Positions 1-8,061 of a stretch of 64,000 nt of DNA are shown here, piece after piece (positions within the stretch are counted from its first letter, which is position 1; each line of letters begins with the position of its first letter). Below the pieces are notes generated by a model. The model was not told the DNA's origin, did no database searches, and was given only the letters and a program-made list of their open reading frames with translations. The position numbers and the translations under genes were made by a program. Source of the stretch: Tardiphaga sp. (lineage in GTDB: Bacteria; Pseudomonadota; Alphaproteobacteria; Rhizobiales; Xanthobacteraceae); NCBI GenBank assembly GCA_030147505.1, contig JASBVG010000025.1:1-64000 (forward strand). The letters are read 5' to 3'.

Positions 1-209
1 GGGCACGTCCTTGTTGTGTGGCATGGATGACCCGTCCGAGGCCGGGTCCTAAATTCCCTGCCAACATGTCAAAACAAGGGCTTCGCACGCATTTCTGCGG
101 GCCTTACCAGAGCGCGGCTATGGTTAATGTTGCGTTACCACAGTCCTTTTTGCGGAGAAATGAAGCTTCGTTCGCTTGTTCGTGACCATTGCGTGACCAA
201 CAAATAGAA
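1..209. other. Left window edge, no gene supported
   Basis: No convincing gene is visible here. A short minus-strand frame could begin at the CAT at 22-24 and run off the left edge (M-P-H-N-K-D-V-P...), but it has no clear ribosome-binding site and only eight codons are in the window. A plus-strand frame entering from the left ends at TGA 28-30 and could be the tail of an upstream gene. Neither can be decided from this window. Confidence 0.3.
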
Positions 210-237
210 CCGCCCGCCTGTCGAAACAGGCGGGCGG
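210..237 (-). terminator. Hairpin terminator after the DUF2852 gene
   Basis: A perfect 11-bp inverted repeat (CCGCCCGCCTG / CAGGCGGGCGG) with a 6-nt loop TCGAAA lies 53 bp beyond the stop of the minus-strand DUF2852 gene. Read on the minus strand it is followed by TTCTATTTG, moderately T-rich, so it fits an intrinsic terminator for that gene. Confidence 0.7.
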
Positions 238-290
238 TAATTGGCAACGGTCGGGCAACGCTGCAGTGCAGTATGTTGCGCCTGTTTACA

Positions 291-773
291 TCAGCCCTGC
301 GGCTGGTCGTTGTTGCCGGCCGGCGGGGTCGGGCGCTGACGATGCTGGGCCATGAACTGGTCGAACTCTTCCTTGTCCTTGGCGTGACGCAGGCGTTCGA
401 GGAAATCCTTGAACTCGTGCTGCTCTTCCTCAAGACGGCGCAGCGTTTCCATCCGGTATTCATCGAAAGCACGGTTGCCGGAGGACGGCGGGCCGAAGCC
501 GAAACCGGCGCCGAAACCATGGCGCTCCATGCGGCCACGCATGCGCTCCATCTTGTCCTGCATCCGCTGCATCTTGTGTTCGAAACGACCCTGACGATCC
601 CAGCAACCCATATTTCTGCTCCCGAGTTTGAAGAAAAGAAGTGCGAGGCCAATCGGCCACCAGACGATGAAACCAAGAACGATCAGCACGATGCCCCATG
701 GTGAACGAAGGCCATAGGTCACGCGCTCATCGTAGGGACGGCCCCAACGATTGAGATCGGCAGTGTCGGACAT
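291..773 (-). CDS. DUF2852 family membrane protein
   Basis: Predicted 160-residue protein of unknown function that matches the DUF2852 family of alphaproteobacteria. After a short hydrophilic N-terminus there is one strong membrane segment at about residues 24-46 (core IVLIVLGFIVWWPIGLALLF). A methionine-, arginine- and glutamine-rich stretch follows (HKMQRMQDKMERMRGRM), then a glycine/phenylalanine patch (FGAGFGFG) and a charged helical C-terminus. The start at 773 is chosen because GGAGAAGAAG precedes that ATG; longer starts would run through the palindrome at 809-827. It lies downstream of, and on the same strand as, the TetR gene, with a candidate TetR operator in the gap. Function is unknown; single-pass membrane location is inferred. 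Confidence 0.8.
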   Translation of the reverse strand: MSDTADLNRWGRPYDERVTYGLRSPWGIVLIVLGFIVWWPIGLALLFFKLGSRNMGCWDRQGRFEHKMQRMQDKMERMRGRMERHGFGAGFGFGPPSSGNRAFDEYRMETLRRLEEEQHEFKDFLERLRHAKDKEEFDQFMAQHRQRPTPPAGNNDQPQG

Positions 774-808
774 CTTCTTCTCCATCGGCGGCACCATGCC
801 GCTTGTGA

Positions 809-827
809 ATGTAAATAACATTTACAT
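809..827. promoter_or_regulatory. Candidate TetR operator in front of the DUF2852 gene
   Basis: ATGTAAAT-AAC-ATTTACAT is a perfect palindrome with 8-bp arms, 36 bp upstream of the DUF2852 start. It matches 14 of 19 positions of a second 19-bp element (1605-1623) at the start codon of the neighbouring TetR gene. That suggests one regulator binds both. Binding itself is inference. Confidence 0.6.
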
Positions 828-901
828 ACTTAAAGCACGATCCGATTTTGTCAAGCCGGGCACAAGGCCGGCCGCTCACATAATCGAGAGGTGGCCTGCG
901 G

Positions 902-1606
902 CTATTTGGGCGCCGTGCCCCACGGGCCGGATTTCGGCACCGAAGCTTTGTCATTTTCGGGAGGCTTCTGGTCGGTCGGAAAACCCAATCCGCGCAAATA
1001 AATCAGCGCACCGGCTTCCAGCAGGTCGTCCGGCGACATCGGCAGTTTGCGCCGCGCGGCATCGCCGCGGCCGAACAGCGAAGCGATGCCGTGGGACATC
1101 GACCAGATATGCAGCGCCATCATCAGCGCCGGCGGGCGGGGCGTTCCCGGCGGCGTCAGGGCGGCCAGACGCTCGGCGGCAGCGCGGATGACCCCGAAAG
1201 CGCGCTCGCCGGCCGCAGCCAGTTCAGGGCTAGAATCGACCGGGATGCCAGACTCGAACATCGCCGAATAGAAAGCCGGCTCGTTGCGTGCGAAAGCGAG
1301 ATAGGCCTTGCCCAGGCGTTCAAAGGCCGTGACCGTGTTCGGCCGGCCGTCATCCCAGGCCTGTGCTAGCGTCTGCTCGAACTGCTCGAAACCACGCTGC
1401 GCGATATTCGCCAGAAGATCGTCGCGGTCGCGAAAATGGCGATACGGCGCGGCGGCACTGACGCCGGCCGTCCGCGCGGCATCGGCGAAGGTGAAGCCGG
1501 CCGGCCCCTTCTCAGCGATCAACCCCAGCGCTGCCTGCAGCAGCGCCTCTTTCAGATTGCCATGATGGTAGCCGCGATCACCGCGGCGGTCCTTGTTCCA
1601 GCTCAT
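902..1606 (-). CDS. TetR/AcrR family transcriptional regulator
   Basis: 234-residue DNA-binding repressor-type protein. The TetR helix-turn-helix is at about residues 15-60 (FTFADAARTAGVSAAAPYRH, then FRDRDDLL). The C-terminal ligand domain looks like the WHG type (FYSAMFESGIP, ALHIWSMSHGIASLF). Ligand unknown. The start codon sits inside a 19-bp inverted repeat (1605-1623) resembling the perfect palindrome before the downstream DUF2852 gene, so autoregulation together with control of that gene is likely. It is monocistronic or co-directional with DUF2852 (128 bp between the chosen starts and stops). Assignment to TetR is firm; the regulon is inferred. Confidence 0.9.
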   Translation of the reverse strand: MSWNKDRRGDRGYHHGNLKEALLQAALGLIAEKGPAGFTFADAARTAGVSAAAPYRHFRDRDDLLANIAQRGFEQFEQTLAQAWDDGRPNTVTAFERLGKAYLAFARNEPAFYSAMFESGIPVDSSPELAAAGERAFGVIRAAAERLAALTPPGTPRPPALMMALHIWSMSHGIASLFGRGDAARRKLPMSPDDLLEAGALIYLRGLGFPTDQKPPENDKASVPKSGPWGTAPK

Positions 1607-1623
1607 GTGAAGGGCTTTTACAT
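1605..1623. promoter_or_regulatory. Candidate TetR autoregulatory operator
   Basis: ATGTGAAGGGCTTTTACAT overlaps the tetR-type start codon at 1604-1606. It lies within a wider inverted repeat, GCTCATGT (1601-1608) and ACATGAGC (1620-1627), 8-bp perfect arms with an 11-bp spacer. It is the same length as, and shares the ends and 14 of 19 bases with, the palindrome at 809-827. Confidence 0.55.
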
Positions 1624-1671
1624 GAGCCGGATCACAAGGTCATCCGGAAAGACACCAGATAAGGGGCTGGA

Positions 1672-2427
1672 TCAGACCTCGACCACCCGCTCGGTGTGAA
1701 CGCAGCGGCAGTCCATCTCATATTCGAGACCTTCGATCGGCGGCCTGTTGAAATGCCAGGTCAGCCCGCTGTGGAACACGCCGCGACGGCCGAGTTCGCT
1801 TTCCAGCAAGGCATAGACATCCTGAACCGTGTAGAGCTGGGCGCCCGTGGTTTGCCTCCAGTTTCCGGAAAACGCGCTCATGCGGCGCTCCATCTCGTCG
1901 AGCACGAACTTCGCCTTTTCCAGCATGCCAGACGGGCTGGTATCGCCGAACCGGACCGTGTGATCGCGATAGTTACCCTTCCCTTCGGTCGCCTCACCGC
2001 TACCGGCGATGACGAAGGACGGCGGCGCATCCGGCGCCACCGTCGTGAAGGAGAAGGCATAGAAGCCCGGCTCGGACGGCGGATCGATCTTCGGACAGAC
2101 ATTGCTGCGCGCGATCGGATTCTCGCGACCCTTCATGATGCCCCAGTCCTGGAGCGTCTTGATGTAGATCTCGTTGAAATCGATGAAGCCCTGCTCTGTG
2201 AAGGGCGCGGGCGAGCGCAGCTCACAGGCCGCGAAGGATGTCAGCGGCCGGCCCGCGGCTTTGATGATCTCGGCGATCTTCGCAAAGCCCTCCTTCAGCG
2301 GCACGACCTTGGAAAATCGAACGCGCTCGAGTGTAAAGCCCGGCAGCGCGCCGACGCCGCAGGAATACTGGAAAACGCCTGGCATGTAGCGGTAGCCACC
2401 ATTGGGAGCTTCGACAGTTGCGATCAT
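1672..2427 (-). CDS. Rid/YjgF-like protein, CnbZ-type putative deaminase
   Basis: 251-residue protein, last gene of the livKHMGF operon, 28 bp after livF. The sequence resembles the two-module Rid-related proteins annotated as 2-aminomuconate-type deaminases (CnbZ-like): an N-terminal GVFQYSCGVGALPGF region and a later SFVIAGSGEATEG plus LDEMERRM region. If correct it would be a cytoplasmic enzyme hydrolysing an enamine/imine or amino-muconate to a keto product and ammonia. The start at 2427 has GAGG upstream; an in-frame extension to 2529 would overlap livF and lacks support. The pairing with an amino-acid-type importer fits deamination of an imported amino compound. The family link is from memory of the sequence type, so the function is tentative. 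Confidence 0.55.
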   Translation of the reverse strand: MIATVEAPNGGYRYMPGVFQYSCGVGALPGFTLERVRFSKVVPLKEGFAKIAEIIKAAGRPLTSFAACELRSPAPFTEQGFIDFNEIYIKTLQDWGIMKGRENPIARSNVCPKIDPPSEPGFYAFSFTTVAPDAPPSFVIAGSGEATEGKGNYRDHTVRFGDTSPSGMLEKAKFVLDEMERRMSAFSGNWRQTTGAQLYTVQDVYALLESELGRRGVFHSGLTWHFNRPPIEGLEYEMDCRCVHTERVVEV

Positions 2428-2455
2428 GGGGAGCCTCTTTCGGATGAAACAGTCG

Positions 2456-3187
2456 TCAGTCTTCGAGAACGCCGAGATAGGCGTCGCGGATGATGGGATC
2501 GGCCAGGAGTTCGGCGCCCTGCCCGGCACGCACGATGCGGCCCATATCCATGATGTAGGCGTGATGGCAGAGATCGAGCGCCGTGATGACGTCCTGCTCC
2601 ACCAGCAGGATCGACATGCCTTCCGAGTTCAACTGACGCAGAGCGGCGACGAGCTGCTCGACGAGCAGCGGCGACAGACCGAGCGACAATTCGTCGATCA
2701 TCAGGAGGCGCGGCGCACTCATCAGTCCGCGGCCGATGGCGCACATCTGCTGCTCGCCGCCGGACAGCGTTGCCGCCGCCTGATTGCGGCGCTCGCGCAG
2801 CTTCGGGAATGTCGCATAGACGCGGTCGATGTCCCGCTTCAATTCGGCGCCACTCGCCTTGCGCGAATAGGCGCCCATCAGGAGATTGTCCTCGATGCTC
2901 ATGGCGCCGAACAGGCGGCGCCCTTCGGGCACATGGACAATGCCATGGGCGAGAATGGTCGCTGCGGACGCCTTCGACAGATCGACGCCTTCGGAGACAT
3001 AGCTGCCGGATTGTCGCGCGATCAGGCCGGACAGCGCGCGCATCAGCGTCGTCTTGCCCGCACCATTGGAGCCGATCAGCGCGGTGATCTCGCCGGCGCG
3101 CACCACCATGTCGATGCCCCACAGCACCTGGATTTCGCCGTAGCCGGCGCAGACCTCTTTGAGCTCGAGCATCGGATGATCAGCCAC
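2456..3187 (-). CDS. livF: Branched-chain amino acid-type ABC transporter ATPase LivF
   Basis: 243-residue ATPase of a HAAT-family importer. It has Walker A (GSNGAGKTTL), signature (LSGGEQQMCAIGRGL) and Walker B (LLMIDELSLGLSP), and the YGEIQVLWGI opening typical of LivF. It pairs with LivG under the LivH/LivM channel. The start is uncertain. GTG at 3187 overlaps the livG stop by 8 bp and has GGAA upstream; ATG 3172 or ATG 3208 are alternatives. It is the fifth gene of the livK-H-M-G-F operon. Substrate is not predictable from the ATPase. Confidence 0.85.
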   Translation of the reverse strand: MADHPMLELKEVCAGYGEIQVLWGIDMVVRAGEITALIGSNGAGKTTLMRALSGLIARQSGSYVSEGVDLSKASAATILAHGIVHVPEGRRLFGAMSIEDNLLMGAYSRKASGAELKRDIDRVYATFPKLRERRNQAAATLSGGEQQMCAIGRGLMSAPRLLMIDELSLGLSPLLVEQLVAALRQLNSEGMSILLVEQDVITALDLCHHAYIMDMGRIVRAGQGAELLADPIIRDAYLGVLED

Positions 3188-3941
3188 GGGCGGCGTTCCG
3201 TTGTGCATATTGCTGGCCGAGATAGGCATCGACGACAGCGGGATCCTTGATGATGTCGCGCGGCGCGCCATCGGCAATCAGGCGACCGTTGTGCAGCACC
3301 GCGATGCGCGTGCAGACATTCAGCACCACCTTCATCAAATGCTCGATCATGACGATCGTGATGCCATCGGCCGCGAGCTGGTGGATAAGTTTGGTCGCGC
3401 GCTCGACCTCGGCGCTGTTGAGCCCGGCATTAACCTCGTCGAGGAACAGTAGCTTCGGCTTCATCGCCAGCGCCTTGGCGAGCTCAAGGCGCTTGCGCAT
3501 GGCGAGCGTCAGCGTCGCCGCTGGCTGGTCGACCTGCGCATCGAGGCCGACAAATGAAAGATGCGCGCGCGCGACTTCCCGCGCCGACTTCAGGCTCTCG
3601 CCGAGTTGAGAGAACAGCGCGGCTGCTGCGACATTGTCGAGCGCCGAATATTCAGCGAAAGGCTGCACGATCTGGAACGTGCGCGACAGACCCATGCGCG
3701 CGGACTGATAGGTCTTGATCCGCGTGATGTCCTTGCCATCGAATGTCACGACGCCGGAAGACGCGGGCGTCACTCCACAGATCGTGTTCACCAGTGTCGT
3801 CTTGCCGGCGCCATTCGGGCCGATCAGACCAACGACCTCGCCCTTGTTCACCGACAGCGAGACGTCGCTCAGAGCCTTGAGCCCGCTGAAGTGACGGGAG
3901 ACGTTGCTCAAATGCAGGATTTCGTGCGCGGGCTCAGACAT
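3180..3941 (-). CDS. livG: Branched-chain amino acid-type ABC transporter ATPase LivG, divergent signature
   Basis: 253-residue ATPase. Walker A is canonical (GPNGAGKTTLVNTI). The ABC signature, usually LS-x-G-Q in this family, reads LTLAMRKRLELAKAL, and the Walker B region reads LLFLDEVNAGLNSAE, with V replacing the usual P after the DE. The C-terminal LivG-type tail (DPAVVDAYLGQQY) is present. The start at 3941 is inside the preceding livM frame (8-bp overlap) and avoids an unsupported extension to 4004. It forms a heterodimer with LivF; because LivF has a normal signature, only one composite ATP site should carry the altered motif. This may be a recognised LivG subfamily, not a broken gene, since the frame is intact. 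Confidence 0.85.
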   Translation of the reverse strand: MSEPAHEILHLSNVSRHFSGLKALSDVSLSVNKGEVVGLIGPNGAGKTTLVNTICGVTPASSGVVTFDGKDITRIKTYQSARMGLSRTFQIVQPFAEYSALDNVAAAALFSQLGESLKSAREVARAHLSFVGLDAQVDQPAATLTLAMRKRLELAKALAMKPKLLFLDEVNAGLNSAEVERATKLIHQLAADGITIVMIEHLMKVVLNVCTRIAVLHNGRLIADGAPRDIIKDPAVVDAYLGQQYAQRNAARG

Positions 3942-4884
3942 GGCTGGCCTTTCGTCCGAACAGCGCCTGCCGGATTTTCTCGACACGCAGCGATACCAGA
4001 CCATGCGGCAGAAACAGCAGGAGCAGAATGATCAGCACGCCGAGCACGCCGGAATGGATCTGGATATAGTTGCGCCACACCACCTCCTCGAGGCCGAGAT
4101 AGACGAAGGCGCCGAGCGCTACGCCGAGCGGCGAGCCAAGGCCGCCCATCAGCGCCATCACGATCGGCTTCACCGAATAGAGGATGTCGAACACATCGGA
4201 TGGATCGATGTAGTGGACCCAGGCGGCGTAGAGGCCGCCGGCCGCGCCGACGAAACAAGCCGAGAGACCGAAAGCGACTGCCTTGTAGAGCGTCGCATTG
4301 AGGCCGACCATGGTCGCCGCAGTCTCGTTCTGGCGAATGCAATTGAGGCCGAAGCCAAGCTTCGATGTGGCCACGATGGTTACAGTGATCGCCGTGATCA
4401 GCAGCAGGCCCCACATCGCGTAAAAGAAGAAAGTCGCGTCCGACATCACGCTCGATCCCGACACCAGCGGAATATTGAGCCCCATGCCGCCGCCGGTGAG
4501 ATCGGTCGCATTGTTGACGAGCTCTCGGAACACTTCGACGAGGGACAGCGAGGCAATGGCGAAATAGTGCCCGCGCAGGCGCAGCAGCACGGCGCCGAAC
4601 AAGGCCGCGAGCAACAGGCAGAACACCAGCGCCACGCCGACCGACACCAGCAAGGGCACGCCCTTGTTCATCAGGATGCCGGTCGTGTAGGCGCCGAGCC
4701 CGAAAAAGGCAGCGGTGGAGAACGAGGGATAGCCGGCGAAGCCACCGACGATGTTCCAGGACAGCGCGAACACCGCATACATGCAGGCGATGGTGCCGAG
4801 CCTGAGCGTATAGGCTTCACCAAACAACGGGAGCGCAGCGACGACAGCAAGAAAGCCGAACAGGGCGAGATGAGACCGGGTCAT
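3934..4884 (-). CDS. livM: Branched-chain amino acid-type ABC transporter permease LivM
   Basis: 316-residue inner-membrane permease with many hydrophobic segments. It has the LivM-type motif order: NIVGGFAGYPSFSTAAFFG near residue 45, FRELVNNATDLTGGGMGLNI near 115, and GGLGSPLGVALGAFVYLGLE near 260. It overlaps the livH stop by 4 bp and livG by 8 bp, which implies translational coupling. With LivH it forms the channel through which the periplasmic binding protein delivers substrate. Confidence 0.9.
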   Translation of the reverse strand: MTRSHLALFGFLAVVAALPLFGEAYTLRLGTIACMYAVFALSWNIVGGFAGYPSFSTAAFFGLGAYTTGILMNKGVPLLVSVGVALVFCLLLAALFGAVLLRLRGHYFAIASLSLVEVFRELVNNATDLTGGGMGLNIPLVSGSSVMSDATFFFYAMWGLLLITAITVTIVATSKLGFGLNCIRQNETAATMVGLNATLYKAVAFGLSACFVGAAGGLYAAWVHYIDPSDVFDILYSVKPIVMALMGGLGSPLGVALGAFVYLGLEEVVWRNYIQIHSGVLGVLIILLLLFLPHGLVSLRVEKIRQALFGRKASHV

Positions 4885-5747
4885 TCAAAGCCCTTCCGGC
4901 CAAGCAGGCCCTGCGGCCTGACGATGAGAAACACGATCAGCAGAACGAAGGACAGCGTCACCGCGTGGGCCGGGCCGAGATAGACCGAGCCGATGCCTTC
5001 GACCAAAGCCAGCAAAAGGCCGCCGGCCAAGGCGCCGGAGACGCTGCCGAGACCACCGAGCACACAGACCACAAAGGCCTTGCCGAGATAGGCCGAGGAC
5101 GTCAGCGGCGAGATCGGGAAGATCAGCGCCATCAATACGCCCGCACAGCCGGCCAGCGCCGCCCCGAGACCGAAGGCGACCGCATAGATGGATTTGACAT
5201 CAACGCCCATCAGCACGGCAGCATCACGATCGAGACGAACCGCCACGATAGCGCGGCCAACTTTGGACCGACGCAGCAGCAGATACAGCAGGAAGGTCAG
5301 CAGCAGTGCGGCAGCAGTGGCGATCAGGCGATCGATGGGCACGACCACATCGAAGATCGAGATCGAACCGGTGGGCGGATTGAGGATGAGCTTCCGGTAA
5401 TCCGCCTTGAAGTAATAGATCATCGCATTGTTCAGGATCAGATCGAGCCCGAAAGTCAGCGTCAGCGTCACCAGCACCGGCGCGGTGATCACGCGATTGA
5501 GCAGGACCCGCTGCAGCACATAACCGAATACGAAGAAGGCTGGTGCTGCGATCAGCAGCGAATACCAGGGTGACAGCCCGATCCCGTTATACGCCCCCCA
5601 CGCCAGATAGGCGCCGAGCACGATGAACGAGCCGTGGATCAGATTGATCACATTGAGGACGCCCCAGACCAGCGAGAAGCCGATGGCGATACAGGCATAG
5701 AGGCACCCGAGCACGAGTGCGTTGATGAGAACCTGGACTGCCAGCAT
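4881..5747 (-). CDS. livH: Branched-chain amino acid-type ABC transporter permease LivH
   Basis: 288-residue inner-membrane permease. It shows the LivH hallmarks: ALVLGCLYACIAIGFSLVWG then NVINLIHGSFIVLGAY at the N-terminus, RLDRDAAVLMGVD in the middle, and VLGGLGSVSGALAGGLLLAL near the C-terminus. About eight hydrophobic segments are visible. It starts 29 bp after the stop of the binding-protein gene and overlaps livM by 4 bp. Confidence 0.9.
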   Translation of the reverse strand: MLAVQVLINALVLGCLYACIAIGFSLVWGVLNVINLIHGSFIVLGAYLAWGAYNGIGLSPWYSLLIAAPAFFVFGYVLQRVLLNRVITAPVLVTLTLTFGLDLILNNAMIYYFKADYRKLILNPPTGSISIFDVVVPIDRLIATAAALLLTFLLYLLLRRSKVGRAIVAVRLDRDAAVLMGVDVKSIYAVAFGLGAALAGCAGVLMALIFPISPLTSSAYLGKAFVVCVLGGLGSVSGALAGGLLLALVEGIGSVYLGPAHAVTLSFVLLIVFLIVRPQGLLGRKGFE

Positions 5748-5776
5748 ATCGCCCCCTCGCCGGTCGCGGCCGTCGC

Positions 5777-6997
5777 TCAGTTTACGCCGAGCTTGAATTC
5801 GCCCTGCTTGATCGCGTCGGGAAAGAGCACGATCGGCTTGCCGCCCTGGATCTGGAAGACCGGCGGCTCGAGCGAATTGATCTGGCCATTGGCACCGAAT
5901 TTCACTGGGCCCCAGAAGGTGACGACATCCATCTTGGCGAGTTCGTCGCGCACCTTGTCACGATCGAGCGAGCCGGCCTTTTCGATGGCCATCTGGAACA
6001 GCGCACCGCAGACTGCCGCCGAGGCGTGGGCATAGTCCGGTTCGGACTTGTACTTGTCCTTGAACAGCTTCACGAAATTCGCCGTCGAGCCGAAGATGTC
6101 CTTGCCGTCATATTTTTCGGCCGGATGCCACCACGACGCGCTTGAGATGTTTTCAGCGGTCGGGCCGGCGGAGTCGATGAACTCCTGATAGGCCGGACCG
6201 GCGATCATGGTAACGACGCTAGCCTTGATCTGTTGATCGGCCATCTGCTTGCGGACCAGCAGCAAGTCGTTGGTGTAGCCAGTGACGAAGATCCACTGCG
6301 GCGACAGCGACTTGATCTGCGACAGCGTTGCCGAATGGTCGAGCGTGTTGATCGCATATTTCTCGAAATAGACAACTTCGAACCCGTTCTCCTTGGCCGA
6401 CTTCTCCATCTCCTGAGCGATGGCGAGCGGGAACAGATCATTGCGGGCGAGAATCGCGACCTTCTTCACGTCTGCCGCCTTGGCCTTGACCAGTTTGGTC
6501 AACGGCGTGGTCAGCGTGTCGTTGGGCGTGAAGGTGCCGAACAGATATTTGTAGTTCTGGTCATAGACCTGCACGGACGACGCGGTCGCGGCCAGCATCG
6601 GCATTTTGTATTTCTCGGTGATCGTGCTCGCGGCCTTGGCGGCGCCCGAACCGAACGGGCCGAACATGAAATTCACCTTCTCTTGGGTGATCATCTGTTC
6701 GGTGGTCTGCACCGAGCGCGGCGTGTTCGACTGATAGTCGGAATAGACGATCTCGACCTTGTATTTCTTGCCGCCGACATTGATGCCACCGGCCTTGTTG
6801 GCTTGCTCAGCCCAGAGATCGTAGCCCTGCTGCTGCTTCACGGCTTCCGGCGCCAGCGGGCCGGTAATCGGCAGCGGCGCACCGAAGCGGATGACGTCCT
6901 GCGCCGAAGCAACTGTTATTGCTGCGGCAAAGCCGGCCAGCGCCAGCGCGAGAGAGGCTGAAAAGCGTGTCGGCAAGGCAGACCGGAGGCGAAACAT
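5777..6997 (-). CDS. Periplasmic substrate-binding protein of the liv-type transporter
   Basis: 406-residue protein of the peripla_BP_6 (LivJ/LivK) family. A signal peptide covers about residues 1-32, with likely cleavage at ASA/Q. The mature start RFGAPLPITGPLAPEAV and the LWAEQANKAGGINVGGKKY region are typical of the fold. The start has GGAG seven bases upstream. First gene of the operon, divergent from a LysR regulator. Ligand specificity cannot be read; the terminal Rid-like enzyme suggests an amino compound, possibly an aromatic-derived one, and not necessarily leucine, isoleucine or valine. Confidence 0.88.
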   Translation of the reverse strand: MFRLRSALPTRFSASLALALAGFAAAITVASAQDVIRFGAPLPITGPLAPEAVKQQQGYDLWAEQANKAGGINVGGKKYKVEIVYSDYQSNTPRSVQTTEQMITQEKVNFMFGPFGSGAAKAASTITEKYKMPMLAATASSVQVYDQNYKYLFGTFTPNDTLTTPLTKLVKAKAADVKKVAILARNDLFPLAIAQEMEKSAKENGFEVVYFEKYAINTLDHSATLSQIKSLSPQWIFVTGYTNDLLLVRKQMADQQIKASVVTMIAGPAYQEFIDSAGPTAENISSASWWHPAEKYDGKDIFGSTANFVKLFKDKYKSEPDYAHASAAVCGALFQMAIEKAGSLDRDKVRDELAKMDVVTFWGPVKFGANGQINSLEPPVFQIQGGKPIVLFPDAIKQGEFKLGVN

Positions 6998-7058
6998 TCA
7001 GGTTCTCCATCAGGAACGGTCACTTTTGACCCGACGGAAAGACTGACAAATTTACATA

Positions 7059-7082
7059 TCGAATAAAAGCATTGAAATTCGA
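7059..7082. promoter_or_regulatory. Candidate LysR operator between the liv operon and its regulator
   Basis: TCGAAT (7059-7064) and ATTCGA (7077-7082) form a 6-bp inverted repeat with a 12-bp spacer in the 160-bp divergent gap. A second small palindrome, TCTGA-AAA-TCAGA, lies at 7092-7104. LysR-type regulators commonly bind interrupted dyads of this size between divergent promoters. No footprint evidence is available, so this is a prediction. Confidence 0.45.
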
Positions 7083-7157
7083 CGCAGCCGATCTGAAAAT
7101 CAGAACGCTAGCCACCCCCTGCCGCCGCAGCGGGCACGGCGTATGAGAGGCCGGCCG

Positions 7158-8060
7158 ATGATCGAATCCACCGCCATTCGCTATTTTCGTGTGGTCACCG
7201 AATGCGGATCGATCAAACAGGCGGCCGCGGCACTCCGGATTGCCCCTTCCGCCATCAGCCGGCAGGTGCAGGGACTGGAAGACGAACTCGCCGTCAAACT
7301 GTTCGAGCGCGGTGCACGCGGCATGAATCTCACCGATGCCGGCCACGTGCTCTATCGTTATGCAATCGACAATCGCAACCAGCTCGACGGACTGCGCAGT
7401 CAGGTCGAGGAATTCGCCTCGCTGCGCCGCGGCCAGGTGAAGATCGCTACAGTTGAGGGCATGCTGTCGGACTTCCTGCCGGGTGTCTTCGTCGATCTGT
7501 CGCAGCAATATCCCGGCATCGCATTGTCCGTGACGGCCGTGGGCTCGCGCGATGTGGTCGAACTGGTCGGACAAAACGAAGTCGATCTCGGCCTGATCTT
7601 CGGCAGGGCAAACCGACGCGATCTCAGCGAACTCGGCCGCATGAGACAGCCGGTCTGCCTGATTGTCTCACCGAAGCATCCGCTGGCAGGTCAGCCCTCC
7701 CTGGGCATGAGAGATCTCGCCGGATTGCGCGTGATCCTGCCGGACACCTCCTTCGGCATCCGCCAGGAGCTCGACAAATCCTGCGCCCAAGCCGGTGTTC
7801 AGCTCGAAATGTGCAGCGAGACCAATTCACTCGCCTTCACCCAAACCATCACGGCCCGGACCGATCTCGCGACTTTCCTGCCCATGGTCTCCGCCATGGC
7901 CTCGATCAATGCCGGCCACCTGATCGCAGTTCCCCTCCGCGACAAACGGCTGGAGGCAACCCAGGTCGCCCTTGTCCAGCTCGCTGCCCGCATGGCCTCG
8001 CCATCGACCCGGCTTGTTGCGGAAATGCTGATGGCACGGATGAAGGAACTCGACGACTAG
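7158..8060 (+). CDS. LysR family transcriptional regulator
   Basis: 300-residue regulator. The N-terminal winged helix-turn-helix covers about residues 1-65 (GSIKQAAAALRIAPSAISRQ, then LEDELAVKLFERGARG). A periplasmic-binding-like effector domain follows from about residue 90 (IATVEGMLSDFLPGV, DLGLIFG). The start at 7158 is preferred over 7143 because GAGAGG lies seven bases upstream of that ATG. It is transcribed divergently from the liv-type operon and most likely controls it in response to the imported compound or a derivative. Its stop abuts the convergent hutX-type gene by one base. Confidence 0.9.
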   Translation: MIESTAIRYFRVVTECGSIKQAAAALRIAPSAISRQVQGLEDELAVKLFERGARGMNLTDAGHVLYRYAIDNRNQLDGLRSQVEEFASLRRGQVKIATVEGMLSDFLPGVFVDLSQQYPGIALSVTAVGSRDVVELVGQNEVDLGLIFGRANRRDLSELGRMRQPVCLIVSPKHPLAGQPSLGMRDLAGLRVILPDTSFGIRQELDKSCAQAGVQLEMCSETNSLAFTQTITARTDLATFLPMVSAMASINAGHLIAVPLRDKRLEATQVALVQLAARMASPSTRLVAEMLMARMKELDD

Positions 8061-8061
8061 C

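Noticed and set aside
3904..4983. A 359-codon plus-strand open frame opposite livG, livM and livH
   Set aside because: It is antisense to three clear transporter genes, is rich in Asp/Glu/His/Gln/Arg as expected of a reverse-frame shadow in high-GC DNA, and has no recognisable domain or ribosome-binding site.
7050..7057. A third copy of the TetR half-site (ATTTACAT) near the liv promoter
   Set aside because: Only one 8-bp half is present; the other arm of the 19-bp palindrome is missing.
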